The notes beneath the pieces are model-generated. The model was not told the origin of the DNA. It worked only from the letters and a program-made list of their open reading frames with translations, and made no database searches. The translations under genes and the position numbers were made by a program. From JBCBWG01 sp039186015 (lineage in GTDB: Bacteria > Pseudomonadota > Alphaproteobacteria > Rhizobiales > Hyphomicrobiaceae), in assembly GCA_039186015.1 (NCBI GenBank), contig JBCDAH010000166.1, positions 1 through 8,763 on the forward strand: a stretch of 8,763 nucleotides of DNA. Reading direction: 5' to 3'. This document shows positions 6,011 through 8,763 of the stretch, piece by piece (position 1 is the stretch's first letter; every line of letters starts with the position of its first letter).

Positions 6011-6662
6011 TGTCGTCGAAGTTGGTCGGAACGGATGTATGTCTCAGTCAGTGGGCGCCGAGTTGTCATTTGATGACATGTTGACCGCTGTGGTCGCAGG
6101 CGATGCGGACGCGGTCACGGCTGCTCTGTCATCGTCCTCCGGGCGTGCAAGTTGGATTGACGCACGAGTCGAAGCCGATCGCTTTGTTCCGGAGATCGCA
6201 TGTTACGTTTATGTCGGTGATACAGCGCTTCATGTCGCGGCGGCGGCCTATCAGGTGGCGATTGTGCGCAGGCTCGTGCGGGATGGCGCGAATGTCTGCG
6301 CGAGAAACCGGCGCGGCGGCGAGCCACTTCATTACGCTGCCGTTGGCCTTCCCGGCGCGCCGTCTTGGAATCCGCGTCAGCAGCACGAAACGATTGCGGC
6401 GCTCCTTGCAGCCGGTGCAAATCCCAATGCCGTCGACAAAAGTGGGACGACACCGTTGCACCGGGCTGTGCGTACGCGTTGTGCTGCCGCTGTTGAAGCT
6501 CTACTCACAGGTGGTGCAGACCCGTCTCTGGTGACTAAGAGTGGGGCGTCGCCATTGCGGTTGGCGATGACCGCGAGTGGACGTGGCGGCACGGGGTCGG
6601 ACGCGGCGAAGGCACAGCAGGCCGAAATCGTTCGGCTCCTGGAAGCTTGTGACGCTTCGTAA
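6003..6662 (+). CDS. Ankyrin-repeat protein, small and cytosolic
   Basis: A 219-residue protein with no signal peptide or membrane span. It carries about four ankyrin repeats. Repeat 1 starts at GDTALHVAAAAY (72). Repeat 2 starts at GGEPLHYAAVG and is stretched by a Pro/Trp/Gln-rich insert. Repeat 3 starts at SGTTPLHRAV (147) and repeat 4 at SGASPLRLAM (180), with a Gly/Ser-rich insert before its second helix. The linkers GANVCARN, GANPNAVDK and GADPSLVTK are the usual beta-turns. A helical cap (about 20-45) precedes the repeats. Ankyrin repeats bind partner proteins; the partner is unknown. The ATG at 6003 has poor ribosome-site spacing and lies in a tandem duplication. The ATG at 6039 (giving 207 residues starting MSQSVGAELSFDD) is a credible alternative. 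The gene lies 112 bases after the Crp/Fnr gene on the same strand and is convergent with the next gene. Confidence 0.82.
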   Translation: MACVVEVGRNGCMSQSVGAELSFDDMLTAVVAGDADAVTAALSSSSGRASWIDARVEADRFVPEIACYVYVGDTALHVAAAAYQVAIVRRLVRDGANVCARNRRGGEPLHYAAVGLPGAPSWNPRQQHETIAALLAAGANPNAVDKSGTTPLHRAVRTRCAAAVEALLTGGADPSLVTKSGASPLRLAMTASGRGGTGSDAAKAQQAEIVRLLEACDAS

Positions 6663-6835
6663 CCGATCGACTTTGCATCTGGGTGGGCAGGGTCTGAGAC
6701 CGCTGTAGGAAACTGGCGTGTCACAGGCCTGTATCGTTTCAGGCAACAAGCTACGTTTGTGTCCGCGAATGTCTCCAACGGTTCGGCTGGATTGGCGACG
6801 CCGACGTGAGATCGCGCTTGGTCGTCAGGCGCGCT

Positions 6836-7657
6836 TCAGTTTGCATCTGACAATTGAAACACCGAATAGCAATTGGGGCTCGGCAGGTTCCTTTTGCCGG
6901 ACATGGCGTTGGTCAGCGCCTCGGCGACCGTCACATCGGCTTGCTGGCTTCGGATGCCAATCATGATGACCGGGCGCTGCCAGCTGGTGCTTTCGGTCTC
7001 TCCGGCCTGCGCGCAGCGACCGTCGAATTGTCCAAGGTTGAGGATCCGCAGCCGCGTGTCTGAGGCTGTGGCGCCCTTCAGCCAACTGGCCAGAGTTCGC
7101 GCCCGCTGCCCGGCGCGGTTTGTTTCCACGGCACTGTTTCCTTCCTCTGATGCCGTGCCGACCGCAATGATGTCTTTGGATCGTGCCAATCCGACTCGTA
7201 AGCGCTCGGTAAAAAGCTGGGTCTGAATGTCCGCACTTGTCAGCGCGATGCCGTCACGTGCGACTTGCTCCGCGCTTCCGCGCACCCACGTGTACTTGTT
7301 GGTCAGAATGACAACGTCAAAGCGCGCCTCGCGCCCGTTGTTGTCGGAACCGACGATTGTGAAAATAACCGCGTCATCCGACCACTTCTCGCTCTTGGCT
7401 TCGGTCGCCACCTGGGGTGGTGTGCGAAACAGGAGCTCCGGTTGGACGATGGCGACCGCTCCAACCGTTGCGACGCCACCGGCGGTGACGGCCGCCGCGA
7501 CGCCGGCCTTGGTTTGCAGGAAGGACCAAAGCCATTGGATCCAGTCGTTCCATCCGGACAGGCGATCCCACCATCGCCAGAGGAAGCCGAAGATATCGCG
7601 ATCCTTGCGCGCGCCGTTCTCGTCGTCACCGGGAATTGGATTATCTGTTTCGCTCAC
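6836..7657 (-). CDS. Single-span membrane protein with degenerate OmpA-like domain
   Basis: I do not recognise a named family for this 273-residue protein. The N-terminus is polar, then very Trp-rich (seven Trp between 27 and 44), followed by one Ala/Gly/Val-rich membrane span at about 51-71. The region from about 95 is likely outside the cytoplasm. Residues 163-173 (IIAVGTASEEG) and 180-193 (NRAGQRARTLASWL) resemble the beta strand and Asn-x-x-Leu-Ser-x-x-Arg-Ala helix of OmpA-type peptidoglycan-binding domains. WQRPVIMIGI near the end resembles their closing strand. The canonical Asp and one Arg of the peptidoglycan pocket are not clear, so binding is uncertain. The start codon is GTG with GGGCGGA about 8 bases before it. 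It is divergent from panC across about 200 bases and convergent with the ankyrin gene. Confidence 0.75.
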   Translation of the reverse strand: MSETDNPIPGDDENGARKDRDIFGFLWRWWDRLSGWNDWIQWLWSFLQTKAGVAAAVTAGGVATVGAVAIVQPELLFRTPPQVATEAKSEKWSDDAVIFTIVGSDNNGREARFDVVILTNKYTWVRGSAEQVARDGIALTSADIQTQLFTERLRVGLARSKDIIAVGTASEEGNSAVETNRAGQRARTLASWLKGATASDTRLRILNLGQFDGRCAQAGETESTSWQRPVIMIGIRSQQADVTVAEALTNAMSGKRNLPSPNCYSVFQLSDAN

Positions 7658-7798
7658 AATACGTCCGCCCGCATCAAAACCATCACACCCGATAGGTGGC
7701 GAAAGTCTGTGACAGAAGCGCGACAGTCGAACCTGTGTGCTGATGGACTGGCGACAGCGCCCGTATTGTGCTGGCCGTCGTCCCAGTCCCGGCGAGGG

Positions 7799-7830
7799 TT
7801 GACTTGGAACGGCTGCTGCCGCGATATCAC
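7799..7830 (+). promoter_or_regulatory. Possible sigma70-type promoter for panC
   Basis: TTGACT at 7799-7804 matches five of six bases of the -35 consensus. A -10-like GATATC (7823-7828) follows after 18 bases, or TATCAC (7825-7830) after 20. Transcription from about 7836 would leave a leader of about 30 bases before the ATG at 7866. This is compatible with that start and not with the upstream ATG at 7839. The -10 match is weak. Confidence 0.35.
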
Positions 7831-7865
7831 GCAGCGCAATGATAGGGGTGGCAAAACTGGATCGG

Positions 7866-8705
7866 ATGCGTCTTCACACGACGAAACGCGATATCCGGGC
7901 GACAGTCTCAGGCTGGCGGAACACGGGCGCGCGTATCGCGTTTGTCCCGACCATGGGATACCTGCACGACGGCCATCTCGCGCTGGTCCGGCACGCAAAG
8001 CGCGAAGCGGACCGGGTGGTTGTCTCCATCTTTGTCAATCCGACACAGTTCGAGTCGGACCAGGACTTCTCCACCTATCCGCGCGACAACGAACGAGACT
8101 TCGCACTCTTGCGGGCCGAAGGCGTTGATGGCGTGTTCGTTCCGGACCGGTCCGAAGTCTATGGTGACGGACCGGAAGCGGTTGTTGACGTGCCGCAGCT
8201 GTCGGATGTGTTGCTCGGCGCGCTGCGGCCGGGTCATTTCCGCGGTGTCGCGACCGTTGTTGTGAAACTCCTGAATATCGTGCGGCCGGACTGTGCCGTA
8301 TTCGGTGAAAAGGACTATCAGCAGCTGCAAGTCATACGGGCTGCTGTTGCCTGGTTGGATATGGACGTGACCATCATCGGCCATCCGACGGTTCGTGAGC
8401 CCGATGGATTGGCGATGTCGTCTCGAAACGTCCTGATGTCTCGGGAGGACCGGGCTGCCTCGGTTGTTCTCAGCCGTGCGCTTGATCTCGCGGCGGCGTC
8501 GGACGTGCATGACGGTGCCGCAATAGAGGGCCTTGTACGGGCCGAGTTGGCGCGTGAGGGCCGAGCGGATGTTCAGTCCGTCGATGTCTGTGATGCCGTC
8601 ACGCTCGAACCCGCGCCTGGCTCCTTATCCGCGCCTGTCGTCGTGTTGCTGTCCGTGCGCTTTGGCAATGTGCTGCTCATCGACCAGCGCGTTATAGCAC
8701 CTTGA
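7866..8705 (+). CDS. panC: Pantothenate synthetase (pantoate--beta-alanine ligase)
   Basis: A 279-residue cytosolic enzyme that joins pantoate and beta-alanine with ATP to give pantothenate, the last step of vitamin B5 synthesis and precursor of coenzyme A. It belongs to the class I nucleotidyltransferase fold. The ATP-binding HxGH motif is His34-Asp-Gly-His37 within VPTMGYLHDGH. Other signatures are SIFVNPTQF (54-62), FGEKDYQQL (146-154, with the substrate Gln153), and DGLAMSSRN (179-187, the KMSKS-like loop). Length is normal. The start at 7866 is chosen because it places VPTMG at residue 27, exactly as in the E. coli protein. The in-frame ATG at 7839 would add nine residues and has no ribosome site. 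All key residues are present. No panB or panD gene lies beside it in this window. Confidence 0.96.
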   Translation: MRLHTTKRDIRATVSGWRNTGARIAFVPTMGYLHDGHLALVRHAKREADRVVVSIFVNPTQFESDQDFSTYPRDNERDFALLRAEGVDGVFVPDRSEVYGDGPEAVVDVPQLSDVLLGALRPGHFRGVATVVVKLLNIVRPDCAVFGEKDYQQLQVIRAAVAWLDMDVTIIGHPTVREPDGLAMSSRNVLMSREDRAASVVLSRALDLAAASDVHDGAAIEGLVRAELAREGRADVQSVDVCDAVTLEPAPGSLSAPVVVLLSVRFGNVLLIDQRVIAP

Positions 8706-8763
8706 GATTGAGTGCGCATAAGGCGCAGTCCGCATTTGGCCGACGGACGCGGTCACGAGGTAG

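Noticed and set aside
6723..6732. Ten-base palindrome ACAGGCCTGT in the gap between the convergent ankyrin and OmpA-like genes.
   Set aside because: It has no loop to form a terminator and is unsupported by any second copy. The nearby GCCTG/CAGGC stem is only five pairs.
7654..7998. A 114-residue minus-strand frame whose stop overlaps the GTG start of the OmpA-like gene by four bases, which looks like translational coupling.
   Set aside because: Most of it lies antisense to the panC 5' end and the panC promoter region. The protein is low in recognisable structure, and panC is certain on the other strand.
7265..8128. A 287-residue plus-strand frame spanning the OmpA-like gene and the panC start.
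   Set aside because: It overlaps two supported genes in other frames and has no domain-like sequence.
8713..8748. Short inverted repeats after panC (TGCGC/GCGCA and GTCCG/CGGAC).
   Set aside because: The stems are five pairs with no T-run; too weak to call a terminator, and the window ends here.

Overview
The window reads as accessory-to-ordinary chromosome of a moderately GC-rich alphaproteobacterium, most likely in or near the Hyphomicrobiales (Rhizobiales). The placement is inference. It rests on the OmpW type (a double-Cys segment FCCF and a tail after the last beta strand), the FixK-like Crp/Fnr regulator, a tripartite tricarboxylate transporter (TTT) permease, and overall codon and GC character. 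No rRNA, tRNA, insertion sequence, CRISPR array or phage gene is visible.

Layout. (1) 1-93 is a short leader. (2) 94-2073 (+) is a TTT permease in which a TctA core is fused to a C-terminal TctB-like membrane domain. A strong bulged stem-loop and then a beta-class-like glutathione S-transferase (2164-2805, +) follow it. (3) 2902-3618 (-) is a convergent small lipoprotein with a galactose-binding-like C-terminal part. (4) 3625-4057 is a stretch without a convincing gene; its ompW-proximal half holds two strong stem-loops. (5) 4058-4765 (-) is an OmpW-family outer-membrane beta barrel. It is divergent from 5108-5890 (+), a Crp/Fnr-family regulator that lacks both an Fe-S cluster Cys set and a recognisable cNMP pocket. 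The shared 340-bp intergenic region holds a near-consensus FNR/FixK box and a weaker second one. (6) 6003-6662 (+) is a small cytosolic ankyrin-repeat protein whose first start codon sits inside a tandem 15-bp duplication. (7) 6836-7657 (-) is a single-span membrane protein with a Trp-rich N-terminus and a degenerate OmpA-like domain. It is divergent from (8) panC (7866-8705, +), pantothenate synthetase.

Functional links. The permease and GST may be co-transcribed, with organic-anion uptake followed by a thiol-transfer enzyme of unknown substrate. The ompW/crp-fnr pair looks like a local, probably oxygen- or redox-responsive unit. The other genes look independent; panC has no panB beside it. 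I found no clear multi-gene novel system. The best leads are the ompW/regulator divergon, the fused permease, the duplicated start region of the ankyrin gene and the unassigned OmpA-like membrane protein.
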